A stretch of DNA of 64,000 bases, taken from the NCBI GenBank assembly GCA_016927315.1, contig JAFGMV010000095.1, positions 1 to 64,000 on the forward strand. Reading direction: 5' to 3'. The notes under the pieces are model-generated. The model worked only from the letters and a program-made list of their open reading frames with translations. It did not search any database and was not told the origin of the DNA. Shown one piece after another: positions 1 to 8,092 of this stretch. Source of the stretch: Anaerolineales bacterium. Its GTDB lineage: Bacteria; Chloroflexota; Anaerolineae; Anaerolineales; Villigracilaceae. Within the stretch, counting starts at the first letter, position 1. The number at the start of each line of letters is the position of its first letter. The position numbers and the translations under genes were made by a program.

Positions 1-1
1 A

Positions 2-511
2 TTCACTAAAGGTGAAGAAGGCAGAGAAACAACGGAGCTTGTTACGAAACTGGACACCTGGAACATGGACAGAAGATTTGTCGTATCCCGCGTATTGAAA
101 CCGAAAAAAGACAGCTTGCAATTATCTTTTCTGGATGACGAATTCGAATACTTCTACTTTGTGACCAATACCGAACTGCCTTCAGAAAAAATGGTTATTG
201 CTTACGAAAAACGCGGCAATGCTGAAAGTTACATCAAAGAAGCGAAGTATGACTTGGCTGTTGGACATCTTTTGCTCCAATCCTTTTGGGCCAACGAAGC
301 CATCTTTCAATTGATGATGCTGGCTTACAATTTGTTTTTGTTTTTCAAGATGGACTTCGCAAATGGAACAGAATACAGGCAGCAGATCAAGACGTTTAGA
401 TTGAAGTACATTTTCCTGGCTGGGAAGATCATCCGGACAGCCAGAAGCGTGATCATGAAACTTTCTGAAAAATATCCGTATCGAGAGATGTATGAACAAA
501 GCTACACCTAA
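2..511 (+). CDS. IS1380-type DDE transposase, C-terminal part (cut by window edge)
   Basis: The frame is open from the window edge to a stop at 511, so only the C-terminal part of the protein is visible. The stretch around KRGNAESYIKEAKYD (roughly 213-258) is the conserved block of IS1380-group transposases that carries the last catalytic acidic residue, and the hydrophobic, aromatic helix after it is also typical. The product would cut and paste its own element. I could not identify the terminal inverted repeat after 511. The upstream half lies outside the window, so whether the element is intact cannot be judged. It marks the edge of an AT-rich patch. Confidence 0.75.
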   Translation, partial: FTKGEEGRETTELVTKLDTWNMDRRFVVSRVLKPKKDSLQLSFLDDEFEYFYFVTNTELPSEKMVIAYEKRGNAESYIKEAKYDLAVGHLLLQSFWANEAIFQLMMLAYNLFLFFKMDFANGTEYRQQIKTFRLKYIFLAGKIIRTARSVIMKLSEKYPYREMYEQSYT

Positions 512-734
512 AAGGGCCCAAAATCCGTCTCGCCCCGTTATTTGTATTTAAGGCGGGCTTGGAAAAGCCAATCCTAACGTCTGATTTTATGAAATAGATC
601 GATAAAAATGAACCGAAATGGAGGAAATGATGCTAAAATTAAATGAGTTCAGCCACAACCATCACCCTTCCAGGGTGAAAATGTTGGCAAAATATATCAG
701 ACGTGGAATTTCGGAATTAGACTTTGGAGGAAAA

Positions 735-2441
735 ATGATTCATACATACAGATTTTTCCGTCAATTTCTGCCCAAGAAACACTTTTCTTTTCTCATGAAT
801 TTTAGTTTGTCAATTGTAGTTCTTTTACTAGCTTCCTGCGGGGTTACAACCACTATAAAGCACCCTACGCCAACCATATTAATCGCCCCAACAGCCACAG
901 CCTATTATCTTCCTATTTTGATAGAAAAGGTAAAGCCAGTCACTAATGGGCAAGGCATTCCAGAAGCTGCCGAATTTATTAAAGATGCTGAAATCCCTCA
1001 CAAAATACTTATAGTATCAATATCAGATGCAGGCTACGACCCAATATCATTTTGGAACAATCAGATTCCTTCTTCCTGGCTCGCAAAAGATGTAAATGAA
1101 ATCGAATTAGTAATTCTGGTCGAAGAACAAACAATAAATCTCGGTTCACAAAAATATTTTTCTGGTGGAAAAGATTTCTTGGTCTCTCGTATTCGTTATG
1201 ATTTGAAAGTGAATATTTTTGAAGCGCGTAGTGGAAAAATGATCGATGCAACAATCTTTTCAGGAGGAGAGCCCCGACAATTTAGTCAAGTAGAATACAC
1301 AACAAAATTATTTGGTGAGCATGTTGTATTTGAAACACTTCTAGCCTGGATGTGTGAAAAAGGTTATGGTCCATGCGAGCCGGACGAGCCGGAATTTTTT
1401 AAACTACGGGCGATTGACAACTGTATTATTACCTCCGATTTAGACTTCTCTCCCGACGGGAAAACCTTAGCTATAACTTGTATGGATGGGGAACAGAACT
1501 CTTGGTTGAGTCTATGGAATATAGAAAATTACAATCGTTTTTTCGAGATAAATATTGGTCGTTTCAAAATGTCTGAATATTTCTTTTCACCAGATAGTCA
1601 ATTTCTTTACACTAATGTCGATAACGGGGTGATACGTATCAAAATCACTGATCCAACCAATCAAGAGATACTCGCAAACCCAGAGGAGATCCTGGCATTA
1701 TCTCCAAATGGTTTGGTACTTGTTTCCCAATCACCTGAAAACTCACAAGATGTATTTAGTCTGAAACTTTGGCAAACCTCGGATGGAAGTCTGATCCAAT
1801 CTCTGGATGGTTATACTAACTATATAATGGTCCCAGCCATTTCTTTAGATGGAACGTACCTTGCGTCTGCTGATCTTGATGATAATGTTCTCTTATGGAA
1901 TATAAGAGATGGAAAATTAATAAATCAAATTCCGAATATTTCTGGAAATATGGCTTTTTCTCCTGATAATGAATTCTTAATAATTTCTTCATCACATGAA
2001 CCTTGGCTTCACTCAGAATTAAAAAACAGCGTGAGTGTGTGGCATGTTACGGATGGATCTCTTGTTTATAATATGATAAGGGATGATTCCGAGCAATGTA
2101 AAAAATATTTAGCAGTATCTCCAAAAGGTGAAATAATTGCTTCCGGTTTATCATTTGATACAGTTTATCTGACGCAGTTAATCGATGGTACATTATTGAA
2201 CACCTTGCAGCACGAAAATCGTGTTATTGGAGCTGAATTTTCACCAAATGGCCAAATAATAGCAACCTGGGAAGAACGCGGGAAATTGTATTTATGGCGG
2301 GTGGAGGATGGTTTATTGATAGCCACGCTTGACGAGGGTACTGCTGATGATGCTAAATTTTCACCTGACGGAAGACTTCTTGCCGTGAGCTATGATCCTG
2401 GAGAAGTAATTATTTGGAACATCAATTATTTAGATAATTGA
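735..2441 (+). CDS. WD40-type beta-propeller lipoprotein
   Basis: The product (568 aa) has a signal peptide ending in the lipobox LASC (Cys35), so it should be exported and lipid-anchored. From about residue 225 to the end it carries WD40-like repeats, each with a phrase such as FSPDGKTLA or SLDGTYLAS followed by LW/IW and an NI/RV turn; the last is FSPDGRLLA...VIIWNIN. The N-terminal third (about 40-220) matches nothing I recognise. The ATG at 735 was chosen because TTGGAGGAAAAA precedes it and because the lipobox then falls at a normal distance; an in-frame ATG lies further upstream at 618. Base composition is clearly AT-richer than the genes after 3700, and transposase remnants lie on both sides, which suggests acquired DNA. 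Substrate or partner is unknown. Confidence 0.75.
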   Translation: MIHTYRFFRQFLPKKHFSFLMNFSLSIVVLLLASCGVTTTIKHPTPTILIAPTATAYYLPILIEKVKPVTNGQGIPEAAEFIKDAEIPHKILIVSISDAGYDPISFWNNQIPSSWLAKDVNEIELVILVEEQTINLGSQKYFSGGKDFLVSRIRYDLKVNIFEARSGKMIDATIFSGGEPRQFSQVEYTTKLFGEHVVFETLLAWMCEKGYGPCEPDEPEFFKLRAIDNCIITSDLDFSPDGKTLAITCMDGEQNSWLSLWNIENYNRFFEINIGRFKMSEYFFSPDSQFLYTNVDNGVIRIKITDPTNQEILANPEEILALSPNGLVLVSQSPENSQDVFSLKLWQTSDGSLIQSLDGYTNYIMVPAISLDGTYLASADLDDNVLLWNIRDGKLINQIPNISGNMAFSPDNEFLIISSSHEPWLHSELKNSVSVWHVTDGSLVYNMIRDDSEQCKKYLAVSPKGEIIASGLSFDTVYLTQLIDGTLLNTLQHENRVIGAEFSPNGQIIATWEERGKLYLWRVEDGLLIATLDEGTADDAKFSPDGRLLAVSYDPGEVIIWNINYLDN

Positions 2442-2618
2442 TCCAAAGACCTTTAACTGTACGTCCTCAGAACAAATGGGACAAAAAGATCTGTTTGCTA
2501 AGAGACCTTATTTTGTTGTTATTGAGATTATACACTCACCAGCGCCCGTGAATGATGCAGGCGTCTTTGCTCCAGGGTTCGAATCTTGATCTCTTCTCGT
2601 ATGGGGAGGTTGTTATGG

Positions 2619-2740
2619 ATGGATTCTGGTATTGAAAAAAATGCGGTGCTTCTATGGACCCGAAGTTGGGATGTAGATGTTTATTACCTTGGGAGCGGAT
2701 ACCTATTAGACCGGATAGGGATATTTTTAAGGTGTGGGTA
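2619..2740 (+). pseudogene. Start of an unrecognised ORF interrupted by the IS3 remnant
   Basis: ATG 2619 is preceded by a good ribosome site (GGGGAGG at 2603-2609, 9-nt spacer). It opens a reading frame beginning MDSGIEKNAVLLW that runs up to the IS3 terminus at 2741 and then continues into the element until 2861. The spacing and clean start suggest a real gene start cut by the insertion. I do not recognise the roughly 40 genuine residues. It could also be chance. Confidence 0.3.
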
Positions 2741-3190
2741 TGACCTGCCCCCGAAATATGTACCACTTCTTATGTTAGTCCAACCTGCGAAATTTGGGAA
2801 GGCTGGAACAGGATTGCCTCAGGCGCAGGCGGTCGATAGCCCAATGAACTGTGAGGCCTGATCGTATTGTACTCCCTGCGCCACATCTCGATCATGACTT
2901 GTGCCTCCTTCAGCGAATAGAAGATCTCCCGCGCCAACAATTCATCTCTCATCTTCCCGTTGAATGACTCGATGTACCCGTTCTCCCAGGGACTGCCCGG
3001 TTCGATGAACAACGGTTTGACTTCAAGTCTGCTCAACCAGGTGCGCACCTTCCTGGCCGTGAACTCCGAGCCATTATCCGATCGCAGGTGTACCGGGACG
3101 CCGCGTTCACAAAACAACTGGGTCAAGACTTCCAATACATCCTTGTGAGTGAGGCTGCGTGCGACACGCACGGCTAAGCATTCCCGTTAT
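2741..3190 (-). mobile_element. IS3-family element, truncated remnant
   Basis: The left boundary is taken at TGACCTGCCCCCGAAATATG (2741-2760), which resembles the TG-starting terminal repeats of IS3-family elements. The inside holds the C-terminal part of the OrfB transposase on the minus strand. Homology stops abruptly near 3190, so OrfA, the first half of OrfB and the other end are missing. No flanking direct repeat could be assigned. Confidence 0.6.
2770..3186 (-). pseudogene. IS3-family OrfB transposase fragment (integrase core)
   Basis: The frame encodes the second half of the rve-type integrase core. RSDNGSEF supplies the second catalytic Asp, and ENGYIESFNGK supplies the catalytic Glu 36 positions later, the D(35)E spacing of this family. 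RPHSSLGYRPP is the usual C-terminal signature. Reading back past the GTG at 3171, the family sequence RECLAVRVARS stays in frame up to 3186 and then meets a TAA at 3187-3189. The break therefore falls inside the conserved EYSREC region, and the first catalytic Asp is absent. The product cannot be an active transposase. Confidence 0.8.
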
Positions 3191-3717
3191 AGGTACTTAA
3201 ACCTCAATGGTACCAAAACAGTAGTTGGGTCGTTTAATTGTTATAGAGCAGTCTACTTTCAAGAAAGCAAGTTGTAATTACCGTAATAGCTGCGGTTGTT
3301 GGTATAACAAATTGCATCGATAGAGATGTATATATGTTGGCAAGGGCTGCGTTTAGTTTCATTTGAGTAAGTTTGAAGTGTACACAGGTAGCTTTACTGA
3401 AAGCGAAAAATTTATTTATCCATAACACCCTGCGCAGGGTTGCTTTGGAAAAACATATAAAAGAGCAGCATTGAATGCAATACAAACATGGGTAATTTGT
3501 AAAAGGAGGCAAAATGTCATCATGGAATTCAGCTAAGAAAATCCGCTGACGGGTGGATTTCATCCTCTGGCCGCTCGTCGAAACCGGTATGAAGTGGGGT
3601 AAATTCCTGGAATTTTGTCTGAAGAACCCCCGTCTTTTGCTTCAGGTGGGCAAGTTTCTTTTCACTGCTTCTTACCCAGGTTGGAACCAATCCGGCGGAA
3701 ACAGGTATAATTCGGAC
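3191..3717. other. Gap with a strong ribosome site and an 11-codon ORF
   Basis: No recognisable gene lies between the IS3 remnant and moaC. At 3501-3509 AAAAGGAGG precedes ATG 3514, which opens MSSWNSAKKIR and stops at 3549. The following sequence in moaC's frame (3553-3717) is open and reads like protein but matches no family I know. This may be the ruin of a small gene, or a leader peptide ahead of moaC. Confidence 0.3.
3706..3711 (+). promoter_or_regulatory. Perfect -10 box (TATAAT) just ahead of moaC
   Basis: TATAAT lies only 6 nt before the moaC ATG, and no Shine-Dalgarno sequence lies between them. A TTGGAA at 3681 is a possible -35, but its 19-nt spacing is long. If used, this promoter would give a leaderless or nearly leaderless mRNA. 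Confidence 0.45.
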
Positions 3718-4203
3718 ATGAATGGCCCAAAACTAACCCACCTTGATGACCAGGGGCGCGCCCGGATGGTTGATATCGGTGACAAGCCGGACACCGAGCG
3801 CCTGGCGGTTGCCCGCGGGCAGGTCCGGATGCGGCAGGAAACGCTGGAATTGATCCGGGCGGGACAGATGAAGAAAGGGGATGTGCTGACCGTTTCTCAG
3901 GTGGCTGGTATCAGCGCCGCCAAGCGTACCTCCGAATTGATCCCACTCTGCCATCCGCTGCCGCTTTCGAAGATCGAGCTTGACTTCGAGTTAGATGAGT
4001 CCCTGCCCGGAGTGGTTATTACGGCTACCGTCAAAACCACTGGCAAGACTGGCGTCGAAATGGAAGCCCTGATGGCTGTATCAACTGCCGCCCTGACTGT
4101 TTACGACATGGCCAAGGCTGTCGAAAAGACGATGGTTATCGGGAATATTCGCCTGGTTGAAAAGCGCGGCGGACAGGGTGGTGATGTGGTGCTTGAAAAG
4201 TGA
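3718..4203 (+). CDS. moaC: Cyclic pyranopterin monophosphate synthase MoaC
   Basis: MoaC turns the radical-SAM product of MoaA into cyclic pyranopterin monophosphate, the first stable intermediate of molybdenum cofactor synthesis. Starting at ATG 3718 the protein is 161 aa, the normal family length. It shows the hallmark blocks [16 protein letters not shown], the [15 protein letters not shown] active-site strand, and [19 protein letters not shown]. The longer open frame back to 3553 would add an unrelated N-terminus and is not used. moaD follows 7 nt later, then a small ORF and moaE, so this is a Moco operon. moaA is not in the window. Confidence 0.95.
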   Translation: MNGPKLTHLDDQGRARMVDIGDKPDTERLAVARGQVRMRQETLELIRAGQMKKGDVLTVSQVAGISAAKRTSELIPLCHPLPLSKIELDFELDESLPGVVITATVKTTGKTGVEMEALMAVSTAALTVYDMAKAVEKTMVIGNIRLVEKRGGQGGDVVLEK

Positions 4204-4210
4204 ATGGTAG

Positions 4211-4465
4211 ATGCGAATGATGAATGTAAAGGTGTTGTTCTTTGCGAACCTGCGGGAGCGGGCCGGGAGTCGTCAGGTGGAGCTTGATCTGGCGCCAGAC
4301 GTGACGGTGGCAGGATTAAAGAAGATCCTGCTGGAGAAATTCCCCGCCTTGAAGGACTATCTCCCGACAGTGCTGGTCGCGGTCGATCGCGAATACGCTT
4401 TCGATGATACCGTATTGTCTGATGGCGCAGAGGTCGCCCTTTTTCCACCCGTATCGGGAGGTTGA
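4211..4465 (+). CDS. moaD: Molybdopterin synthase small subunit MoaD
   Basis: MoaD is a ubiquitin-fold sulfur carrier. Its C-terminal glycine is adenylated and thiocarboxylated, then donates sulfur to the precursor inside the MoaD-MoaE heterotetramer. The 84-aa product has the right size, the opening strand VKVLFFANLRERAG, and the obligatory end ALFPPVSGG. ATG 4211 is used; the ATG pair at 4217/4220 is an alternative start. It sits between moaC and moaE. Confidence 0.92.
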   Translation: MRMMNVKVLFFANLRERAGSRQVELDLAPDVTVAGLKKILLEKFPALKDYLPTVLVAVDREYAFDDTVLSDGAEVALFPPVSGG

Positions 4466-4472
4466 ACAGTAG

Positions 4473-4661
4473 GTGGAACCGTTCTTTTATGAAGGCCGGA
4501 TCTTTGAGGATGCCAGTGAGGAGCAGCGGCTACGGATCTCGCACTGCCTTGAGTATTCCATGGCCGGGTGTTTCCTGGCCGGTTTTCTGCTCATGCCGCC
4601 GACCCGGCATAATCTGGTCCATTTGAATGAAGCCCTGCGTTTAAAGAAACGGCGATCCTGA
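4473..4661 (+). CDS. Small hypothetical protein within the moa operon
   Basis: A 62-aa frame with a GTG start (4473) begins 8 nt after moaD and ends 1 nt before the moaE ATG, so the spacing fits a genuine operon member. It begins MEPFFYEGRIFE and carries a hydrophobic middle (MAGCFLAGFLLMPP) that could be a short membrane-touching helix, then a basic tail. I know no family for it. The position suggests a helper role in Moco synthesis or insertion, but that is only context. Confidence 0.5.
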   Translation: MEPFFYEGRIFEDASEEQRLRISHCLEYSMAGCFLAGFLLMPPTRHNLVHLNEALRLKKRRS

Positions 4662-4662
4662 A

Positions 4663-5121
4663 ATGACTTTCCCAACGATCTGTTCCATTACACACACAGA
4701 AATCGACCTGGATGCCCTGCTGGCGCAAATAACCCTGCCCAGCAGCGGTGCAGCAGCCATTTTTACGGGCATGGTGCGGGGGGTTACCACCCGCGGGGAA
4801 CCGCACGAGACGGTTTACCTGGAATATGAAGCCTACCAGCCCATGGCCGAAGCCAAGATGAAACAAGTGGCGGATGAAATCCGCAGACGCTGGCCGGTAG
4901 TCGAAGGGATTGCCATCCTCCAGCGCGTAGGCCGGCTGTATCCCCGCACACCGACAGTTTTGATTGCCTGTACTGCCGCCCACCGCGATACCGGTGTTTT
5001 TGAAGCCGCGCGGTATGGCATCGACCGCCTGAAAGAGATTGTTCCCGTCTGGAAGAAAGAGATCAGCCCGGATGGGGAGGAGTGGATTGAAGGCGATTAC
5101 ATTCCCAAAGCAGGTGAGTGA
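4663..5121 (+). CDS. moaE: Molybdopterin synthase catalytic subunit MoaE
   Basis: MoaE is the large subunit that carries out the two sulfur transfers from MoaD onto the precursor. The 152-aa product has typical blocks: GAAAIFTGMVRG near the N-terminus, VYLEYEAYQPMAE, the HRDTGVFEAARYGID helix, and IVPVWKKEI, whose lysines line the active site. Its TGA overlaps the ATG of the next gene (TGATG), indicating translational coupling to the threonine synthase. Confidence 0.93.
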   Translation: MTFPTICSITHTEIDLDALLAQITLPSSGAAAIFTGMVRGVTTRGEPHETVYLEYEAYQPMAEAKMKQVADEIRRRWPVVEGIAILQRVGRLYPRTPTVLIACTAAHRDTGVFEAARYGIDRLKEIVPVWKKEISPDGEEWIEGDYIPKAGE

Positions 5122-6137
5122 TGGTTGGGGCTGCCTGCCTTGCGTGTGGAAGCGCTTATCCCGAGAGCGGCGCACCCTATGCCTGTCCGGAATGTGGGGG
5201 GGTATTTGACCTTAGGGAATTCCCGGAGCATACCGGGAACCCCGGCTATCGGGTCAGCCTGGGTGAGGGGCAGACGCCGCTGGTAATGGCGGAAGTGCAT
5301 GGCAGGCAGGTCGCCTTCAAGTGTGAAATGCTCAACCCGAGTGGATCGTTCAAGGACAGGGGCACAGCCGCCCTGGTCGATTTTCTGATCCGGCGAGGGG
5401 TGACCGAAGCGGTAGAAGATTCGTCTGGCAATGCGGGCGCCTCTTTTGCCGCATATGCGGCTGCGGCTGGCATTCGGGCCAGTATCTTCGTTCCCGAATC
5501 GGCTTCCGGACCCAAGCGCAGGCAGATCGAAGCTTATGGCGCCCGTATTGTTCCGGTTCCGGGACCGCGCATCAAGGCAGCCGAAGCAGTCCTGAAAGCT
5601 GCCAAGGAGGGAAGCGTGTATGCCAGCCATGTATACCTGCCGTTTAATCTACCCGGCTATGCAACGCTTGCATATGAATTGTTTGAGGCGCTGGGGCAGG
5701 CGCTCGGGGCTGTGGTCGTCCCGGCTGGACAGGGAGGTCTGTTGTTGGGCATCGCGCGCGGTTTCCAGGTGCTGCAAAAAGCCGGATCGATTGAACGTTG
5801 TCCGGTCCTGATTGGTGTCCAGGCGGCGGCTTGTGCCCCCCTGGCGGCCAGTGCGCGCGGGTTCCCCCGGGAAGAACCCCGGCCAACCCTGGCTGAGGGG
5901 ATTGCAATTTCCAGACCGCTGAGAATAGAGGCTGTCGTTGCAGCGGTGAGGAGGAGCGGGGGGCGGTTTATAGCGGTGGAGGAAGCTTTTATTCTGCCGG
6001 GGCGTGACGAACTTGCCCGCCGGGGGTTATATGTAGAGCCAACATCTGGAATCATCTGGAAAGCCTTGGAAGATTGTTTGCCCGGTCTTTCTGATCCGGT
6101 GGCGGTGGTCCTGACCGGTTCGGGACTCAAAGCATAA
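5121..6137 (+). CDS. thrC: Threonine synthase, short form with N-terminal Cys4 motif
   Basis: This is a fold-type II PLP enzyme, expected to convert O-phosphohomoserine to threonine. The PLP lysine is in NPSGSFKDRG (Lys78), and the phosphate loop region SSGNAGASFAAYAA follows. The first 25 residues hold CLAC (Cys6, Cys9) and CPEC (Cys22, Cys25), a zinc-ribbon-like knuckle that often heads short threonine synthases. The length of 338 aa is at the short end. ATG 5121 overlaps the moaE stop; GTG 5118 is an alternative. A related PLP lyase acting on another substrate is possible, so the substrate is an inference from family resemblance. Confidence 0.8.
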   Translation: MVGAACLACGSAYPESGAPYACPECGGVFDLREFPEHTGNPGYRVSLGEGQTPLVMAEVHGRQVAFKCEMLNPSGSFKDRGTAALVDFLIRRGVTEAVEDSSGNAGASFAAYAAAAGIRASIFVPESASGPKRRQIEAYGARIVPVPGPRIKAAEAVLKAAKEGSVYASHVYLPFNLPGYATLAYELFEALGQALGAVVVPAGQGGLLLGIARGFQVLQKAGSIERCPVLIGVQAAACAPLAASARGFPREEPRPTLAEGIAISRPLRIEAVVAAVRRSGGRFIAVEEAFILPGRDELARRGLYVEPTSGIIWKALEDCLPGLSDPVAVVLTGSGLKA

Positions 6138-6180
6138 AGCGAAAAAACAAAAATATTGTTGTTAGTAAGGAGGAGGATGC

Positions 6181-7419
6181 ATGGAAGAACGCATCGTAGT
6201 GACCGGTATGGGGACGGTCAATCCGTTAGGACTGAACGTCGAAGAAACCTGGAAGAACGCCATTGAGGGTGTATCGGGTGTTGGCCGGATTACCCAGTTT
6301 GATCCTGCTGAACTGGGTGTTCAGATTGCCTGTGAAGTGAAAGGCTTTGACCCGGCAGACTTCATGGATCCCAAGGAGGCCCGCCGGCGGGATCGTTTTG
6401 AGCAGCTTGGCAGTGCGGCTGCCAGGCAGGCATTGAAAAGCGCAGGTCTGGAAGTCACTGAAGCCAATGCCGGGAGAATCGGCGTGGTTGTCTCTTCTGC
6501 TATTGGCGGGTTGAATTCGCTGGAGGGCGCCGCGATCATGACTGACCACGGACAGGCCAGGCGTGTAAGCCCATTCCTGATCCCGATGCTGATGCCGAAT
6601 GGGTGCGCCGGGTTGATTTCGATTGAAAATGGCTTACAGGGACCCAGCCTTTCAGTCGCCTCTGCCTGTGCATCCGGATTGGACGGAATGGGGGTCGCCT
6701 GGATGCTCCTGCGTTCAGGCGCCGCCGATGTGATCCTGGCTGGTGCGGCTGAGTCAACCATTTGTAAAGTGGGAGTGGCTGCTTTTGACCGGGTGGGGGC
6801 GCTTTCGCGGCGTAATGATGATTTTTCGATGACTCCTCAACCCTTTGATAAAAACCGGGATGGATTGGTCATGGGGGAAGGGGGCGCCGTGCTGGTTCTG
6901 GAGCGTGATGGCCATGCCCGGGCTCGCGGCGCAGATATCCTGGCAGAATTCGCCGGTTACAGTGCTACCGCGGACGCCTTCCATATCACTGCGCCTTCGG
7001 AGGACGGTTCTGGCGGGGCGCGGGCCATTCTCCAGGCGCTTGAACTGGCCGGTGCGAATCCGGAACAGGTGAGTTACATCAATGCGCATGGTACCGCCAC
7101 CCAGTTGAATGACAAATCAGAAACACAGGCGATTAAAAAGGCCTTTGGGGAGTATGCTTATAAAGTGCCGGTATCATCGACCAAGTCAATGACCGGTCAC
7201 ATGATGGGCGCTACCGGAGCCCTGGAAGCGATCTTGTGCGTAAAGACAATCCGGGAAGGGATTGTTCCTCCAACCATCCACTACGAGACACCGGATCCTG
7301 ACTGCGACCTGGATTATGTTCCCAACCAGGCGCGTGATCTGGATGTGACTGTTGTTGTCAGCAATGCCTTTGGATTTGGCGGGCATAATGCCGCCATGGT
7401 GATGCGCAGGTATGATTGA
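6181..7419 (+). CDS. fabF: 3-oxoacyl-[acyl-carrier-protein] synthase II (FabF)
   Basis: FabF condenses malonyl-ACP with acyl-ACP in fatty acid elongation. The 412-aa product has the thiolase-fold triad: Cys163 in SACASGLDG, His303 in NAHGTATQLND, and His340 in SMTGHMMGATGA. The FGFGGHNAA block closes the protein. A very strong ribosome site (AAGGAGGAGG at 6168-6177) precedes ATG 6181. The gene lies 43 nt after thrC on the same strand and may be read from the moa transcript or its own promoter. An rplS promoter follows it. Confidence 0.95.
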   Translation: MEERIVVTGMGTVNPLGLNVEETWKNAIEGVSGVGRITQFDPAELGVQIACEVKGFDPADFMDPKEARRRDRFEQLGSAAARQALKSAGLEVTEANAGRIGVVVSSAIGGLNSLEGAAIMTDHGQARRVSPFLIPMLMPNGCAGLISIENGLQGPSLSVASACASGLDGMGVAWMLLRSGAADVILAGAAESTICKVGVAAFDRVGALSRRNDDFSMTPQPFDKNRDGLVMGEGGAVLVLERDGHARARGADILAEFAGYSATADAFHITAPSEDGSGGARAILQALELAGANPEQVSYINAHGTATQLNDKSETQAIKKAFGEYAYKVPVSSTKSMTGHMMGATGALEAILCVKTIREGIVPPTIHYETPDPDCDLDYVPNQARDLDVTVVVSNAFGFGGHNAAMVMRRYD

Positions 7420-7469
7420 TTTAATCCTGGATATCAGGTGTGGACTCATGTTTCGATCAAGATTTGGAC

Positions 7470-7498
7470 TTGTAGCCTGGAAAAGTGCGTGATATAAT
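7470..7498 (+). promoter_or_regulatory. Sigma-70-type promoter of rplS
   Basis: TTGTAG (7470-7475) and TATAAT (7493-7498) are separated by 17 nt, upstream of rplS with room for a roughly 40-nt leader containing the ribosome site. Confidence 0.7.
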
Positions 7499-7547
7499 CT
7501 CACGTCGCGTCAAGAATAGACAATTTGATTTGTAAGGAAGTAAGACA

Positions 7548-7895
7548 ATGACAGACCTGTTAAAGGCCGTTGAGGCCGAAGTCAATCCCAATATTCCCGA
7601 ACTCCGCCCCGGCGACACCGTCAGTGTGCATGTGCGCATTAAAGAAGGGGATCGTGAGCGAATCCAGGAATTTAAAGGTGTTGTGATCCGGAAGCGAAAC
7701 AGCGGGAACAATGCCAACTTCACAGTTCGCCGCACGGCCAGCAACGGTATCGGTGTAGAGCGGACTTTCCTGATGCGTTCACCCCGTATCGACAAAGTCG
7801 TTGTTGAACGACACTCACATGTCCGCCGCGCGCAGTTGTACTTTATGCGTGAGCGTACTGGCAAGAGCGCCCGGCTCAAACAGAAGTTTGATTAA
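7548..7895 (+). CDS. rplS: Large-subunit ribosomal protein bL19
   Basis: bL19 sits at the 30S-50S interface of the ribosome. The 115-aa product shows family blocks such as [30 protein letters not shown], and [15 protein letters not shown] followed by [26 protein letters not shown] lies 8 nt before the ATG. The gene has its own promoter and a strong terminator, so it is a single-gene unit, away from the usual rpsP-rimM-trmD company. Confidence 0.97.
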   Translation: MTDLLKAVEAEVNPNIPELRPGDTVSVHVRIKEGDRERIQEFKGVVIRKRNSGNNANFTVRRTASNGIGVERTFLMRSPRIDKVVVERHSHVRRAQLYFMRERTGKSARLKQKFD

Positions 7896-7911
7896 TGTAT
7901 TTTGGGAATCA

Positions 7912-7950
7912 ACAAAAGGTGCAGCCCAAGAAATCGGCTGCACCTTTTGT
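7912..7950 (+). terminator. Intrinsic terminator after rplS
   Basis: A perfect 15-bp stem pairs 7912-7926 with 7936-7950 around a 9-nt loop. It has an A-rich 5' arm and a TTTTGTGTTT 3' side. It begins 17 nt after the rplS stop. Confidence 0.85.
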
Positions 7951-7960
7951 GTTTAACTTT

Positions 7961-7991
7961 GGAGACAGTCACGCCTGAAGAGACTGTCTCC
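7961..7991. repeat. Hairpin element, copy 1 (GACAGTCAC...TGAAG type)
   Basis: GGAGACAGTC (7961-7970) pairs perfectly with GACTGTCTCC (7982-7991). The segment 7964-7991 is similar to 44080-44107: the GACAGTCAC and TGAAG blocks are identical, and the outer stem changes as a compensated A-T to T-A pair. It lies between the rplS terminator and murI and has no T-run of its own. Confidence 0.6.
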
Positions 7992-8092
7992 TTAAGGCAT
8001 GCTTTAGCGGGTTTCAAACGAAAGTTCCACAGCAGTTGCGGGCCGAATTTCTCTTCAAACAGTAACCGGTTGTGTGCGGTAAAATTGTGGAT

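Noticed and set aside
2560-2600. TTCGAAT loop with flanking bases that resemble a tRNA T-arm
   Set aside because: The five flanking pairs are mostly unpaired or wobble, and no acceptor, D or anticodon arm can be drawn around it.
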